Below are positions 34,159 to 43,260 of a stretch of DNA of 64,000 nucleotides, in pieces. This DNA comes from Lysobacter sp. (GTDB lineage: Bacteria > Pseudomonadota > Gammaproteobacteria > Xanthomonadales > Xanthomonadaceae), in contig JAHCAU010000002.1 of assembly GCA_019634715.1 (NCBI GenBank), positions 1 through 64,000 of the forward strand. Reading direction: 5' to 3'. A program made the translations under genes and the position numbers. Position 1 is the first letter of the stretch. Every line of letters begins with the position of its first letter. The notes below the pieces were generated by a model. That model ran no database searches. It saw only the letters and a list, made by a program, of their open reading frames with translations, and was not told the origin of the DNA.

Positions 34159-34962
34159 CTACTGCGCCGTCCAGCCGCCGTCGATCGGGAACGAGGCGCC
34201 GGTGACGTTGTGCGCTTCGCGGCGGCACAGCCACAGCGTGAGCGAGGCGATGTCCTCGGGCAGCGACATGCGCTGGCTGGGCTGCTTCTCGGCGACCAGC
34301 GCGCGCACGCCGTCGTCGCGCGAACCGCCATTGCGGCGGGCCTCGATCTGCGGCTCGATCAGCGCGGTCTCGACCCAGCCCGGGCAGATGCAGTTGACGG
34401 TGATGCCACCGCTGTCGCGGCTGCCGGATGCGGCGTATTCCAGCGCGGCGACCTTGCTCAGGCCGACGATGCCGAACTTGCTGGCCACGTAGGGTGCCTT
34501 GTTCACCGAGGCCACGAGGCCGTGCACCGAGGCGATGTTGACCACCCGGCCGTAGCCGCGCACGGCCATGCCGGGCATCGCAATGCGCATCGTGTGGAAG
34601 GCGGCGCTGAGGTTGATCGCGAGGATGTCGTTCCATTTCTGCGTCGGCATCTCGGCCAGCGGCACCGCATGCTGGATGCCGGCGTTGTTGACGAGGATGT
34701 CGAGCGGCGACCAGGCCTCGATCGCCATCATCATCGCTTCGATCTGGTCCGGATCGCGCAGGTCGGCGGCGAAATGACGGACCTCGGCGGCGCCGGCATC
34801 GCGTACCGCCTGCAGCGCGGCCTCGATCTGCTCGGGCGTGCCCAGGCCGTTGATCGCGACCTTCGCACCGGCGGAGGCCAGCCCGCAGGCGATGGCCAGG
34901 CCGATGCCGGAGGTGCTGCCGGTGACGAGGGCGGTGCGCGGGGCGAGGAAGCGGTCGGCCAT
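34159..34962 (-). CDS. bdhA: 3-hydroxybutyrate dehydrogenase
   Basis: Short-chain dehydrogenase that oxidises (R)-3-hydroxybutyrate to acetoacetate with NAD+, 267 residues. Rossmann motif TGSTSGIGLAIA, NNAGIQHAVPL (the Gln-His after NNAGI is characteristic of this enzyme), catalytic Ser in NIASVHGLVAS, Tyr/Lys in PYVASKFGIVGLSK and the C-terminal GASFPIDGGWTAQ. It lies next to a GntP-type permease on the same strand, which supports a 3-hydroxybutyrate role over other reductases. Confidence 0.9.
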   Translation of the reverse strand: MADRFLAPRTALVTGSTSGIGLAIACGLASAGAKVAINGLGTPEQIEAALQAVRDAGAAEVRHFAADLRDPDQIEAMMMAIEAWSPLDILVNNAGIQHAVPLAEMPTQKWNDILAINLSAAFHTMRIAMPGMAVRGYGRVVNIASVHGLVASVNKAPYVASKFGIVGLSKVAALEYAASGSRDSGGITVNCICPGWVETALIEPQIEARRNGGSRDDGVRALVAEKQPSQRMSLPEDIASLTLWLCRREAHNVTGASFPIDGGWTAQ

Positions 34963-35047
34963 GGGTGGGTGTCCGGGAAGTGGGGGAAGGCGTGGAAATT
35001 ATGCGGGATGGCGGCGATCGACTACGCATGGCCCTGCCGGAGGGGCT

Positions 35048-35123
35048 TTGTAGGAGGGCCTTCAGGCCCGAGCTTTTTTCGATTTCGAAGATCAAGAGCT
35101 CGGGCCTGAAGGCCCTCCTACAA
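35048..35123. repeat. Near-perfect 30-bp inverted repeat after the permease gene
   Basis: Arms 35048-35077 and 35094-35123 match at 29 of 30 positions around a 16-base centre; the arms begin TTGTAGGAGGGCCTTC and end in CTACAA. It lies between the permease stop and the dehydrogenase start. The TGTAGGAG...CTCCTACA type is common in Xanthomonads. It may end permease transcription. Confidence 0.85.
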
Positions 35124-35140
35124 CAACCATTGCTCGGACC

Positions 35141-36544
35141 TCACACCAGCCCGGTCGCGTAGTACGCGCCGATGATCACGAACACCGCGGCGGTCTTGAT
35201 CAGGGTGATCGCGAAGATGTCCTTGTAGGCCTGGCGATGGGTCAGGCCGGTCACGGCGAGCAGGGTGATCACCGCACCGTTGTGCGGCAGGGTGTCCATG
35301 CCGCCGGAGGCCATCGAGGCCACGCGGTGCAGCACGTCCATGGGGATGCCGGCGGCGTTGGCATTCGCGATGAAGGTGTCGGCCATCGCCGCGAGCGCGA
35401 TGCTCATGCCGCCCGAGGCCGAGCCGGTGATGCCGGCCAGCGAGGTCACCGTGATCGCTTCGTTGACCAGCGGGTTCGGGATCGAACCCAGCGCGTTGGC
35501 GACGACGAGGAAGCCGGGCAGGGCCGCGATCACCGCGCCGAAGCCGTATTCCGAGGCGGTGTTCATCGCCGCCAGCATCGCGCCGCCGACCGCGGTCTTC
35601 GCGCCTTCCGAGAAGCTCGCGGCGACCGGCTTCCAGGCCAGCACCAGCACGCTGAGGATGCCGACCAGCAGCGCGCCCTGCACGGCCCAGATCGCCGCGA
35701 CCTTCGACACCTCCTGCACCACCGGCGCGGCCTTGCCGATGACGGCGGGCACGAATTCGTGGCTGCTGCCGTAGACCTCGGGAATCCATAGCGTGAGCAG
35801 CTTGTTGACCACGCCGACCAGCAGCAGCGGCAGCAGCGCGACCAGCGGGTGCGCGAGGCGCGATTCGGCGAACGGCGCGGGTTCGTTCACCAGCGTGGCC
35901 GTGTCGCCGTAGCCTTCGCCGTTGCGCCTGGCCACGCGGCGCCGCCATTCCAGGTAGCCGAAGCCGACGACGAGGATGAAGACCGCGCCGATCGAACCCA
36001 GCCATGGCGCCGCCCAGGTGGTGGTGCCGAAGAACGAGGTCGGGATGATGTTCTGGATCTGCGGCGTGCCCGGCAGCGCGTCCATGGTGAAGGTGAAGGC
36101 GCCCAGCGCGATGGTGCCGGGGATCAGGCGCTTGGGGATGTCGCTCTGGCGGAAGAGTTCGGCCGCGAACGGATACACCGCGAACACCACCACGAACAGC
36201 GACACGCCGCCGTAGGTCAGCACCGCGCAGACCGCGACGATCGACAGCATCGCGCGATCCGCGCCGAACAGCTTGATGGCAGCGGCCACGATCGATTTGG
36301 AGAAGCCCGAGACCTCGATGAGCTTGCCGAAGATCGCGCCGAGCAGGAACACCGGGAAATACAGCTTCAGGAAGCCGACCATCTTGTCCATGAACAGGCC
36401 GGTGAACATCGGCGCGACCAGGGACGGGTCGGTGGCGAGCACCGCGCCGAGCGCCGCGATGGGCGCGAACAGGATGACGCTGTAGCCGCGATAGGCCACG
36501 AACATCAGGAAGCACAGGGCGGCGAGGACGATGAGGAAGGACAT
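35141..36544 (-). CDS. GntP-family permease, probable 3-hydroxybutyrate transporter
   Basis: Inner-membrane symporter of the GntP family, 467 residues with about 12 hydrophobic helices. Segments: FLKLYFPVFLLGAIFGKLIE, YGGVSLFVVVFAVYPFA, DALPGTPQIQNIIPT, GSASGGMSIALAAM and SGGMDTLPHNGAVITLLAV. Family members carry gluconate, citrate or D-3-hydroxybutyrate. The adjacent bdhA and the linked PHB genes favour 3-hydroxybutyrate. Transcribed away from a TonB receptor; the shared intergenic region holds the GT(A/C)C-N4-GTAC element. Confidence 0.85.
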   Translation of the reverse strand: MSFLIVLAALCFLMFVAYRGYSVILFAPIAALGAVLATDPSLVAPMFTGLFMDKMVGFLKLYFPVFLLGAIFGKLIEVSGFSKSIVAAAIKLFGADRAMLSIVAVCAVLTYGGVSLFVVVFAVYPFAAELFRQSDIPKRLIPGTIALGAFTFTMDALPGTPQIQNIIPTSFFGTTTWAAPWLGSIGAVFILVVGFGYLEWRRRVARRNGEGYGDTATLVNEPAPFAESRLAHPLVALLPLLLVGVVNKLLTLWIPEVYGSSHEFVPAVIGKAAPVVQEVSKVAAIWAVQGALLVGILSVLVLAWKPVAASFSEGAKTAVGGAMLAAMNTASEYGFGAVIAALPGFLVVANALGSIPNPLVNEAITVTSLAGITGSASGGMSIALAAMADTFIANANAAGIPMDVLHRVASMASGGMDTLPHNGAVITLLAVTGLTHRQAYKDIFAITLIKTAAVFVIIGAYYATGLV

Positions 36545-36608
36545 GGGGCGTGCGCCGCGCGACGGAAGGAGGCCGCGCCAGTGTCGGCAGGCCGGGCGGC
36601 ATGGCCCA

Positions 36609-36654
36609 TTGTCCGAAGGTACAAGTGTCCGGCGCGGTGCCGACGGCCTAGGCT
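36609..36654 (+). promoter_or_regulatory. Candidate activator site and -10 box upstream of TonB receptor
   Basis: TTGTCCGAAGGTACAA (36609-36624) matches the element upstream of the 3HB-oligomer hydrolase gene at 11 of 16 positions (shared form TNGTNCNAANGTACNA). TAGGCT follows at 36649-36654, 26 bases after the GTAC. No -35 box is seen, as expected for an activated promoter. Regulator assignment is inference. Confidence 0.5.
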
Positions 36655-36705
36655 TGCCGCACCCTGGCCGCCAAGCGTCGGCGGCTTTCCGTTGAGGACC
36701 GATCC

Positions 36706-38991
36706 ATGCGCCGCACCCGTACCGTCGAAACCCTGTCTCCCGCCGCCCTCCGTCGTGCCGCGATCCGCCACAGCGGCCTGAGCCTGGCCATCGCCCTGGG
36801 CCTGTTCGCGCCGCTGGGCCATGCCCAGGACGCCACCGATGCCCCGGCGTCCGAGCGGGGCACGCTGGACACCATCAAGGTCACGGCGCGCAAGCGCGAG
36901 GAAACCCTGCAGGACGTGCCGGTGGCGGTGACCGCATTCACGCCCGACACCCTCGACCGGCTCAACATCGAGGACCTTGGGGATCTCGACGCGCAGGTGC
37001 CGAACCTGACGATCTACGCCGCACGTGGCTCCAGCAGCACCGTGACCGCCTACATCCGCGGCGTCGGCCAGTCCGATCCGCTGTGGGGCGTGGACCCGGG
37101 CGTGGGCATCTACCTCGACGACGTCTACATCGCCCGTCCGCAGGGCGCGCTGCTCGACGTGTTCGATGTCGGCCGCGTCGAAGTGCTGCGTGGCCCGCAG
37201 GGCACGCTGTACGGCAAGAACACGATCGGTGGTGCGATCAAGTACGTGTCCAAGCCGCTGCCGGAAACGCTGGAGGGCTTCGCCTCGATCACCGTCGGTA
37301 CCGACAGCCAGCTCGACGTGAAGGCCGCGCTCGGTGGCCCGATCTTCGGCGAGAACAGCGGCCTGCGCGCGCGCGTCGCCGTGGCCAGCCTCAATCGCGA
37401 CGGCTTCGGCGAGAACGTCAACACCGGCCAGCCGGCCAGCGACAAGGAAATCAACGCGGTCCGCTTCAACCTCGGCGCCTATGCCGGCGAGACCTTCGAC
37501 GCGCAGTTCACCCTCGACTGGATGGACGACCAGTCCGGCGTGCGCGCCGCGCGCATGCTCGCGCCGAACCGCTTCGCGCCCGGCGTGCAGCCGCTCGACG
37601 GCCGCTACGACGTGCGCAACGGCATGCCCAACGTCAACGACACCGAGATGAAGGGCATGTCGGCCACGTTCAACTGGCGCCCGGCCGAGGGTTCGGCGCT
37701 GGAAGGCTGGGCCTTCAAGTACGTGGCCGCGCGCCGCGAGTCGGATACCGAGACCAACATCGACTTCGACACGCTGCCGAACAAGATCGCGGACGTGAAG
37801 GCGTTCTACAGCGACGAGCAGACATCGCAGGAATTCCAGGTCAACTACGACAAGGGCGGCCGCGCGCGCGGCGTGATCGGCCTCTACAGCTTCGACGGCA
37901 CCGCCGGCGGCCGCGTGCTGAACAACTTCTTCAACCTGCTGTTCGGCGACACCCAGGGCAAGGTCGACACCGAGAGCTTCGCCGTCTACGCCGACTGGAC
38001 CTTCGACCTGACCGACCGCCTGGCGCTGGATGTCGGCGTGCGCTACACCGACGAGGACAAGCGCGCCCGCGTGCTCAACCGCGGCTACGCCGACGATACC
38101 TTCACCCGTCCGATCAGCGTGGTCGCGAACTTCGACAAGACCATCAACTTCAAGAACACCTCGCCGAAGATCTCGCTGGACTACCAGGTCAACGACGACA
38201 TCATGATCTACGGCCTGGCCAGCCGCGGCTTCAAGTCCGGCGGTTACAACATCCGTGCGCAGGCGACGGCGGTGCCGCGTTCGGCCGAGCCTTTCGACGA
38301 CGAGCAGGTCGACAGCCTGGAAGTCGGCGCCAAGATGTCGCTGTTCGACCAGCGCCTGTTCCTCAACCTGTCGGCCTTCCACAACAAGTACAAGGACATG
38401 CAGCTGTCGGTGTTCACCGCCTACGACAGCAACGGCGACGGCATCGACGACGCCTTCTTCGGCGACTTCACCAACGCCGGCCAGGGCACGGTCAACGGTC
38501 TGGAAGTCGAGTACCAGTGGCTGCCGACGAAGCACTGGGCGATCACCGGCAACCTCGCCTGGCTGGACGCGAAGTTCGACGAGTACATCTTCAAGAACGT
38601 GAACATCGCCGACCAGCAGGAGTTCACCAATGCACCGGAGTTCTCCGGCGCGCTGAACGTCGAATACCGCACCACCCTGGGTCGCGCGGGCAGCCTGTCG
38701 GCGCGTGTCGGCTACAGCTACCAGAGCGACGTCGTCGCGACGACCGAAGTGGTCCGCGACCCGGTGACCGGCGCCACCGCGCAGCCGATCACCCAGGACG
38801 GCTACGGCCTGCTCAACGCCGGCGTGATCTGGAAGCCGAACGCGTCGTGGACCCTGTCGCTGCAGGGCAGCAACCTCACCGACAAGGAATACCTGACCAC
38901 CGGCTACAACCTGGTCTCGTCGCTGGGCGTGCTCACCGGGTTCTACGGCGCGCCGCGCCAGTTCTCGCTGACCGCGCGCTACGACTTCTGA
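36706..38991 (+). CDS. TonB-dependent outer-membrane receptor linked to 3HB genes
   Basis: 761 residues with a long signal region ending near GHAQDATDA. TonB box-like LDTIKVTARKREETLQDVP, plug segments IYAARGSSSTVTAYIRGVG, GVGIYLDDVYIARPQGA and VEVLRGPQGTLYGKNTIGG, then the barrel ending in FSLTARYDF, a canonical C-terminal Phe. This is the subgroup common in Xanthomonads and Caulobacter for organic nutrients. Divergent from the permease gene, so I infer uptake of 3HB oligomers or a related compound; this is not shown by sequence alone. Confidence 0.88.
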   Translation: MRRTRTVETLSPAALRRAAIRHSGLSLAIALGLFAPLGHAQDATDAPASERGTLDTIKVTARKREETLQDVPVAVTAFTPDTLDRLNIEDLGDLDAQVPNLTIYAARGSSSTVTAYIRGVGQSDPLWGVDPGVGIYLDDVYIARPQGALLDVFDVGRVEVLRGPQGTLYGKNTIGGAIKYVSKPLPETLEGFASITVGTDSQLDVKAALGGPIFGENSGLRARVAVASLNRDGFGENVNTGQPASDKEINAVRFNLGAYAGETFDAQFTLDWMDDQSGVRAARMLAPNRFAPGVQPLDGRYDVRNGMPNVNDTEMKGMSATFNWRPAEGSALEGWAFKYVAARRESDTETNIDFDTLPNKIADVKAFYSDEQTSQEFQVNYDKGGRARGVIGLYSFDGTAGGRVLNNFFNLLFGDTQGKVDTESFAVYADWTFDLTDRLALDVGVRYTDEDKRARVLNRGYADDTFTRPISVVANFDKTINFKNTSPKISLDYQVNDDIMIYGLASRGFKSGGYNIRAQATAVPRSAEPFDDEQVDSLEVGAKMSLFDQRLFLNLSAFHNKYKDMQLSVFTAYDSNGDGIDDAFFGDFTNAGQGTVNGLEVEYQWLPTKHWAITGNLAWLDAKFDEYIFKNVNIADQQEFTNAPEFSGALNVEYRTTLGRAGSLSARVGYSYQSDVVATTEVVRDPVTGATAQPITQDGYGLLNAGVIWKPNASWTLSLQGSNLTDKEYLTTGYNLVSSLGVLTGFYGAPRQFSLTARYDF

Positions 38992-39060
38992 TCGCGCTTT
39001 CTGATCCCCCCTCCGACCGACGTCTCTCTCCGGATCGTCGCTCCCCTGCGTTCCGTGCGC

Positions 39061-39094
39061 ACCGTCCCCGCGAAAGCGGGGGCGGTATTTTTTC
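39061..39094 (+). terminator. Terminator after TonB receptor
   Basis: ACCGTCCCCGC pairs with GCGGGGGCGGT (one G-T pair) over a GAAA loop, followed by A and six T. About 70 bases past the receptor stop. Confidence 0.85.
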
Positions 39095-39140
39095 TTCGCC
39101 GGATCGGGTGCAGGTCGCCCGCGTATGATGCTGAAAAACA

Positions 39141-39217
39141 CCGTCATCCTCGCGCAAGCGAGGACCCAGGTTTCAGCAGCGATCATGCATGGGTCCTCGC
39201 TTGCGCGAGGATGACGG
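39141..39217. repeat. Perfect 28-bp inverted repeat
   Basis: Arms 39141-39168 and 39190-39217 are exact complements around a 21-base centre; each holds CGTCATCCTCGCGCAAGCG. It fills most of the 334-base gap between the receptor and the histidine kinase. A transposed REP-like element of Xanthomonads is the likely class. Confidence 0.85.
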
Positions 39218-39325
39218 GATTTTCCGCGCTTCTGCCACTCCGTTGCTTGCAGCGACATGCGCTATCCTCGGCCGACCTGTCCACATGCATCCGGATGACG
39301 TGAACCCGCTGCGGAAGCCATCGCG

Positions 39326-42300
39326 ATGCTGAGCGTCGGCGGCGTCATCGTCGCCGGCCTGGCGTGGCTGGGCCTGATGTTCGCCGTGGCCGTGATCGGC
39401 GAACGCCGGCCGCAGGCCTTCGCGCGACGCTGGGCGCTGATCTACACGCTGTCGCTGGCGGTGTACTGCACCTCATGGACCTTCTTCGGCACGGTGACGC
39501 AGGCCGCGCGTTCGGGCTGGCCGCTGCCGCCGACCTTCATCGGCACGATCCTGCTCTACGTCTTCGGCATCGGCCTGCTGATGCGGCTGGTGCGCCTGGT
39601 GCGCGAGAGCAACAGCACCTCGATCGCGGACTTCGTCGCCAGCCGGCTGGGGCAGGACGGCTGGCTCGCGGCCGGCGTCACCTTCGTCGCCGTGCTCGGC
39701 ATCGTGCCGTACATCGCGCTGCAGCTGAAGGCGGTGGCGATGAGCTTCGCGCTGCTGGTGCGAGACGATCCCGCGCAGGTGCCGGCGTGGCAGGACAGCG
39801 CGCTGTACGTGGCCCTGGCGATGGCCGCGTTCGCGATGCTGTTCGGCACGCGCAGCGCCAGCGCTGCCGAACACAATCGGGGCCTGATCCTCGCGATGGC
39901 TTTCGAAGCCCTGCTCAAGCTCGGCGCGATGCTGGCGATCGGCCTGTTCGCGTTCTCGCTGCCGACCGAGGTCGCGCGCATGCCGGCGCCAGCCGCTGCG
40001 CAGGCCGACCTCTCGGGCTTCGCTCCGCTGGTGCTGCTCGGCGTGCTGGCGATGTTCACGCTGCCGCACCAGTTCCACGTCGGCGCGGTGGAATGCCGCG
40101 ACGAGCGCGACGTGCTGCGCGCGCGCTGGCTGTTCCCGCTGTATCTGGTGCTGATCGCCTTGCCGATCCTGCCATTGGCGCGCGCCGGCGATGCGCTGCT
40201 GGGCGGGCAGGGCGTGCCGTCGGACCTGTATGTGCTGGCGCTGCCGCTGTCGCAGGGGCATGAAGGACTCGCGCTGCTCGGATTCCTCGGCGGACTCAGC
40301 GCCGGCACCGGCATGGTGATCGTCAGCACCGTCACCCTGAGCCTGATGATCGGCAACCACTGGCTCACGCCGCTGTGGCTGCGCGGCCCGTGGGCGCCGA
40401 TGCGTGCGCGCGCGGCGACGCCCGCATCGGCCGACCTGCGCGGCGCGGTGCTGGTGCAGCGTCGCATCGGCATCCTCGCCATCGTCCTGCTCGCCTGGGG
40501 CTACAGTCGCCTGATCGCCGGCAGCGACGCGCTCGCGGATGTCGGCGCGCTGTCGTTCTCGGCGCTGGCCTCGCTGGCCCCGGCGCTGGGCTTCGCGCTG
40601 TGGCGGCCGCAGACGCCGCCGCGCGCGGTGCTGCTGGGCATCGCGGCGGCGGTCGCGCTGTGGATGTGGCTGCTGCTGGTGCCGGTGCTGGTCGACGCAC
40701 GCGGCGTGCGCGCCGACTGGTTGCATGCGGGGCCGTGGGGCTGGTCGCTGGTCGCGCCGGATGCCTTTTTCGGGCTGACCGGCTGGAGCCGGCTCGGTCG
40801 TGCGGTCGTGATGAGCCTGTTCGCGGGCGTGGTCGTGACCTGGATCGCGTCGACCCGCGGCAGCGCGTGGTGGCAGGCGGGACCGCGCCGTGCCGGTGCG
40901 CGCGGGCTGTCGCTCGAGCTGCTGCGAGACGTGGGCCGCCGTTTCCTGGCGCGCGAGGTCGTCGACGCCGCGCTGTCCGGCGCGCGTGCCGATACGGCCG
41001 TGCCGGTGCTGCAGGAAGCCCGTCTGGAACGCGAACTCGCCGCCGTGCTCGGTGCCGCGTCCGCGCGCCTGCTGCTGGATGCGGCGCGCCGCGAGGCCGG
41101 ACGCGACCTCGATACGGTCGCGGCGATCGTCGGCGAAGCCTCGCAGGACCTGCGCTTCAACCAGCGCCTGCTCGAAGCGGCGCTGGAGAACATGAGCCAG
41201 GGCATCAGCGTCGTCGATCGCGACCTGCACCTGGTGGCGTGGAACCGGCGCTACGCCGAACTGTTCGGCTATCCGGACACGCTGCTGCGCGTGGGCGTGC
41301 CGGTCGCCGACCTCGTGCGCCACAACCTGCGCCACGGCTGGAACGTCGATGCGATCGAGGAGGAAGTCGGCAAGCGCCTGCGCCACATGCGCGCCGGCAC
41401 GCCGTACGTGAGCGAGCGTTCGTTCCCCGACGGCGTGGGGGGCGAGGGCATGGTCATCGAGATCCGCGGCAACCCGATGCCCGGCGGCGGTTTCGTCGCC
41501 ACGTTCACCGACGTCACCGCGTTCCGCCGGGCCGAGGCCGCGCTGATCCGCAGCAACGAGACCCTGGAGCAGCGCGTCGCCGACCGCACCGCGCGGCTCG
41601 ACCAGGCGCGCGCAGACGCCGAGCGCGCCAACGACGCCAAGAGCCGCTTCCTCGCCGCGATCGGCCACGACCTGCTGCAGCCGCTGCATGCGGCGCAGCT
41701 GTTCACCGATGCGCTGGCCGAGCAACTGCCCGACGAGGCACGTCGCGGCACCGCGCGACAGATCCGTGGCGCGCTCGATTCCACCGGCGACCTGCTCGCC
41801 GGGCTGCTCGACATGTCGCGGCTGGAAGCCGGCGGCCTGGTGCCGCAGCCGCGCGCGTTTCCGCTGGCCGAGGTACTCGATCCGCTGGCCTCGGAATTCC
41901 GCGCATTGGCCGCGGAGCGCGGGCTGGCGTTCCGCGTCCGTCCCACCCGTGCATGGGTGCGCACCGATCCGCAGCTGCTGCGCCGCGTGCTGCAGAACTT
42001 CCTCGCCAACGCCGTGCGCTACACCGCGCAGGGCGGCGTGCTGCTGGGCGTGCGTCGCGACGGCGCGCGGCTGCGCATCGAAGTGCACGACACCGGCCCG
42101 GGCATTCCCGAGGCCGAGCAGCGCGCGATCTTCGAGGAGTTCCGTCGCGGCGACGGTGCGCCCGGGCAGGGACTCGGGCTGGGCCTGGCCATCGCCGACC
42201 GCATCGCGCGTCTGCTCGATGCGCCACTGGGCCTGCGCAGCCGACCGGCTCGCGGCACCGTGTTCTCGCTGACGCTCGACGCCGTCGCGCCCGTGCATGC

Positions 42301-42703
42301 GGACGCCGCCGCGACGCCGCACGAGGGCGATGCCGGCCTGCGCGCGCTGGTCGTCGACAACGATCCGCTGGCGCTGGCCGCGCTGCGCACCGTGCTCGCC
42401 GGCTGGCGCTACCGCGTGGTCGCGGTCGCCGATGGCGCGTCCGCCGAAGCCGCGCTCGCGGACGCGCCGGCCGATCTGTGGTTGTTCGACTACCACCTCG
42501 ACGACGGCGACACCGGCGTCGCCCTGCACGCACGCCTGGCTGCGCGCTTCGGTGCCTGCCCATGCCTGATCCTCAGCGCCGACGACAGCGGCGAGGTGCG
42601 CCGGGTTGCGTTGGAGCACGGTCTTGGCTTGCTGCCCAAGCCGGTGAAGGCGCTGGCGCTGCGTTCGATGCTGAGGCGGCTGCTGGCGGCGCGTTCGCTG
42701 TAG
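39326..42703 (+). CDS. Hybrid sensor histidine kinase with solute-symporter domain (CrbS type)
   Basis: 1125 residues. Residues 1 to about 480 form a sodium:solute symporter-like domain of about 13 helices (YCTSWTFFGTVTQAA, FVASRLGQDGWLAAG, VGAVECRDERDVLRARW). A PAS domain of the NahK type follows (NMSQGISVVDRDLHLVAWN). Then HisKA with phospho-acceptor His 781 (IGHDLLQPLHAAQLF), the ATPase domain (NFLANAVRYT, DTGPGIPEAEQ, GLGLGLAIADRI) and a C-terminal receiver with Asp about 1055 (LWLFDYHLDDG). This layout matches CrbS, which senses short-chain carbon status. The probable partner is the LuxR-type regulator about 3 kb away. Confidence 0.92.
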   Translation: MLSVGGVIVAGLAWLGLMFAVAVIGERRPQAFARRWALIYTLSLAVYCTSWTFFGTVTQAARSGWPLPPTFIGTILLYVFGIGLLMRLVRLVRESNSTSIADFVASRLGQDGWLAAGVTFVAVLGIVPYIALQLKAVAMSFALLVRDDPAQVPAWQDSALYVALAMAAFAMLFGTRSASAAEHNRGLILAMAFEALLKLGAMLAIGLFAFSLPTEVARMPAPAAAQADLSGFAPLVLLGVLAMFTLPHQFHVGAVECRDERDVLRARWLFPLYLVLIALPILPLARAGDALLGGQGVPSDLYVLALPLSQGHEGLALLGFLGGLSAGTGMVIVSTVTLSLMIGNHWLTPLWLRGPWAPMRARAATPASADLRGAVLVQRRIGILAIVLLAWGYSRLIAGSDALADVGALSFSALASLAPALGFALWRPQTPPRAVLLGIAAAVALWMWLLLVPVLVDARGVRADWLHAGPWGWSLVAPDAFFGLTGWSRLGRAVVMSLFAGVVVTWIASTRGSAWWQAGPRRAGARGLSLELLRDVGRRFLAREVVDAALSGARADTAVPVLQEARLERELAAVLGAASARLLLDAARREAGRDLDTVAAIVGEASQDLRFNQRLLEAALENMSQGISVVDRDLHLVAWNRRYAELFGYPDTLLRVGVPVADLVRHNLRHGWNVDAIEEEVGKRLRHMRAGTPYVSERSFPDGVGGEGMVIEIRGNPMPGGGFVATFTDVTAFRRAEAALIRSNETLEQRVADRTARLDQARADAERANDAKSRFLAAIGHDLLQPLHAAQLFTDALAEQLPDEARRGTARQIRGALDSTGDLLAGLLDMSRLEAGGLVPQPRAFPLAEVLDPLASEFRALAAERGLAFRVRPTRAWVRTDPQLLRRVLQNFLANAVRYTAQGGVLLGVRRDGARLRIEVHDTGPGIPEAEQRAIFEEFRRGDGAPGQGLGLGLAIADRIARLLDAPLGLRSRPARGTVFSLTLDAVAPVHADAAATPHEGDAGLRALVVDNDPLALAALRTVLAGWRYRVVAVADGASAEAALADAPADLWLFDYHLDDGDTGVALHARLAARFGACPCLILSADDSGEVRRVALEHGLGLLPKPVKALALRSMLRRLLAARSL

Positions 42704-42751
42704 CGGAGGGACGCGCCGTTACAATGCCGGTCCCGTACCGGATGCCGCCCC

Positions 42752-43240
42752 ATGCCCTACACGCCGATCGTCGCCACCCTGGGTTACGTGCTGTCGCCGG
42801 ATCGTTCGCAGGTGCTGCTGATCCATCGCAATGCCCGGCCGGGCGACCAGCATCTGGGCAAGTACAACGGCCTGGGCGGCAAGATCGAGCCGGACGAGGA
42901 TGTGGTCGCCGGCATGCGCCGCGAGATCCGCGAGGAAGCCGGCATCGAGTGCGACGAACTGGCGCTGCGCGGCACGATCAGCTGGCCGGGCTTCGGCAAG
43001 CACGGCGAGGACTGGCTGGGGTTCGTCTTCATCGTCACCCGGTTCAGCGGTACGCCGTACGACAGCAACCCCGAAGGCACGCTGGAGTGGGTGCCGGTCG
43101 ATCGCATCCACGACCTGCCGCTGTGGGACGGCGACCGGCATTTCCTGCCGCTGGTGTTCGACGACGACCCGCGCGCGTTCCACGGCGTGATGCCGTATCG
43201 CGACGGGCGGATGGTGTCGTGGAATTATTCGCGGATCTGA
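42752..43240 (+). CDS. NUDIX hydrolase (8-oxo-dGTP diphosphatase-like)
   Basis: 162 residues. The Nudix box is complete: GGKIEPDEDVVAGMRREIRE followed by EAGI, fitting G-x5-E-x7-REU-x-EE-x-GU. N-terminal YVLSPDRSQVLLIHRN and the late WVPVDRIHDLPLWDGDRHFL are typical of MutT/MTH1-like sanitising enzymes, including the WDGDRHFLP segment of 8-oxo-dGTPases. A TTACAAT promoter-like box lies 28 bases upstream. Substrate not proven. Confidence 0.9.
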   Translation: MPYTPIVATLGYVLSPDRSQVLLIHRNARPGDQHLGKYNGLGGKIEPDEDVVAGMRREIREEAGIECDELALRGTISWPGFGKHGEDWLGFVFIVTRFSGTPYDSNPEGTLEWVPVDRIHDLPLWDGDRHFLPLVFDDDPRAFHGVMPYRDGRMVSWNYSRI

Positions 43241-43260
43241 GCGTGCGGATGTGGTGATGC

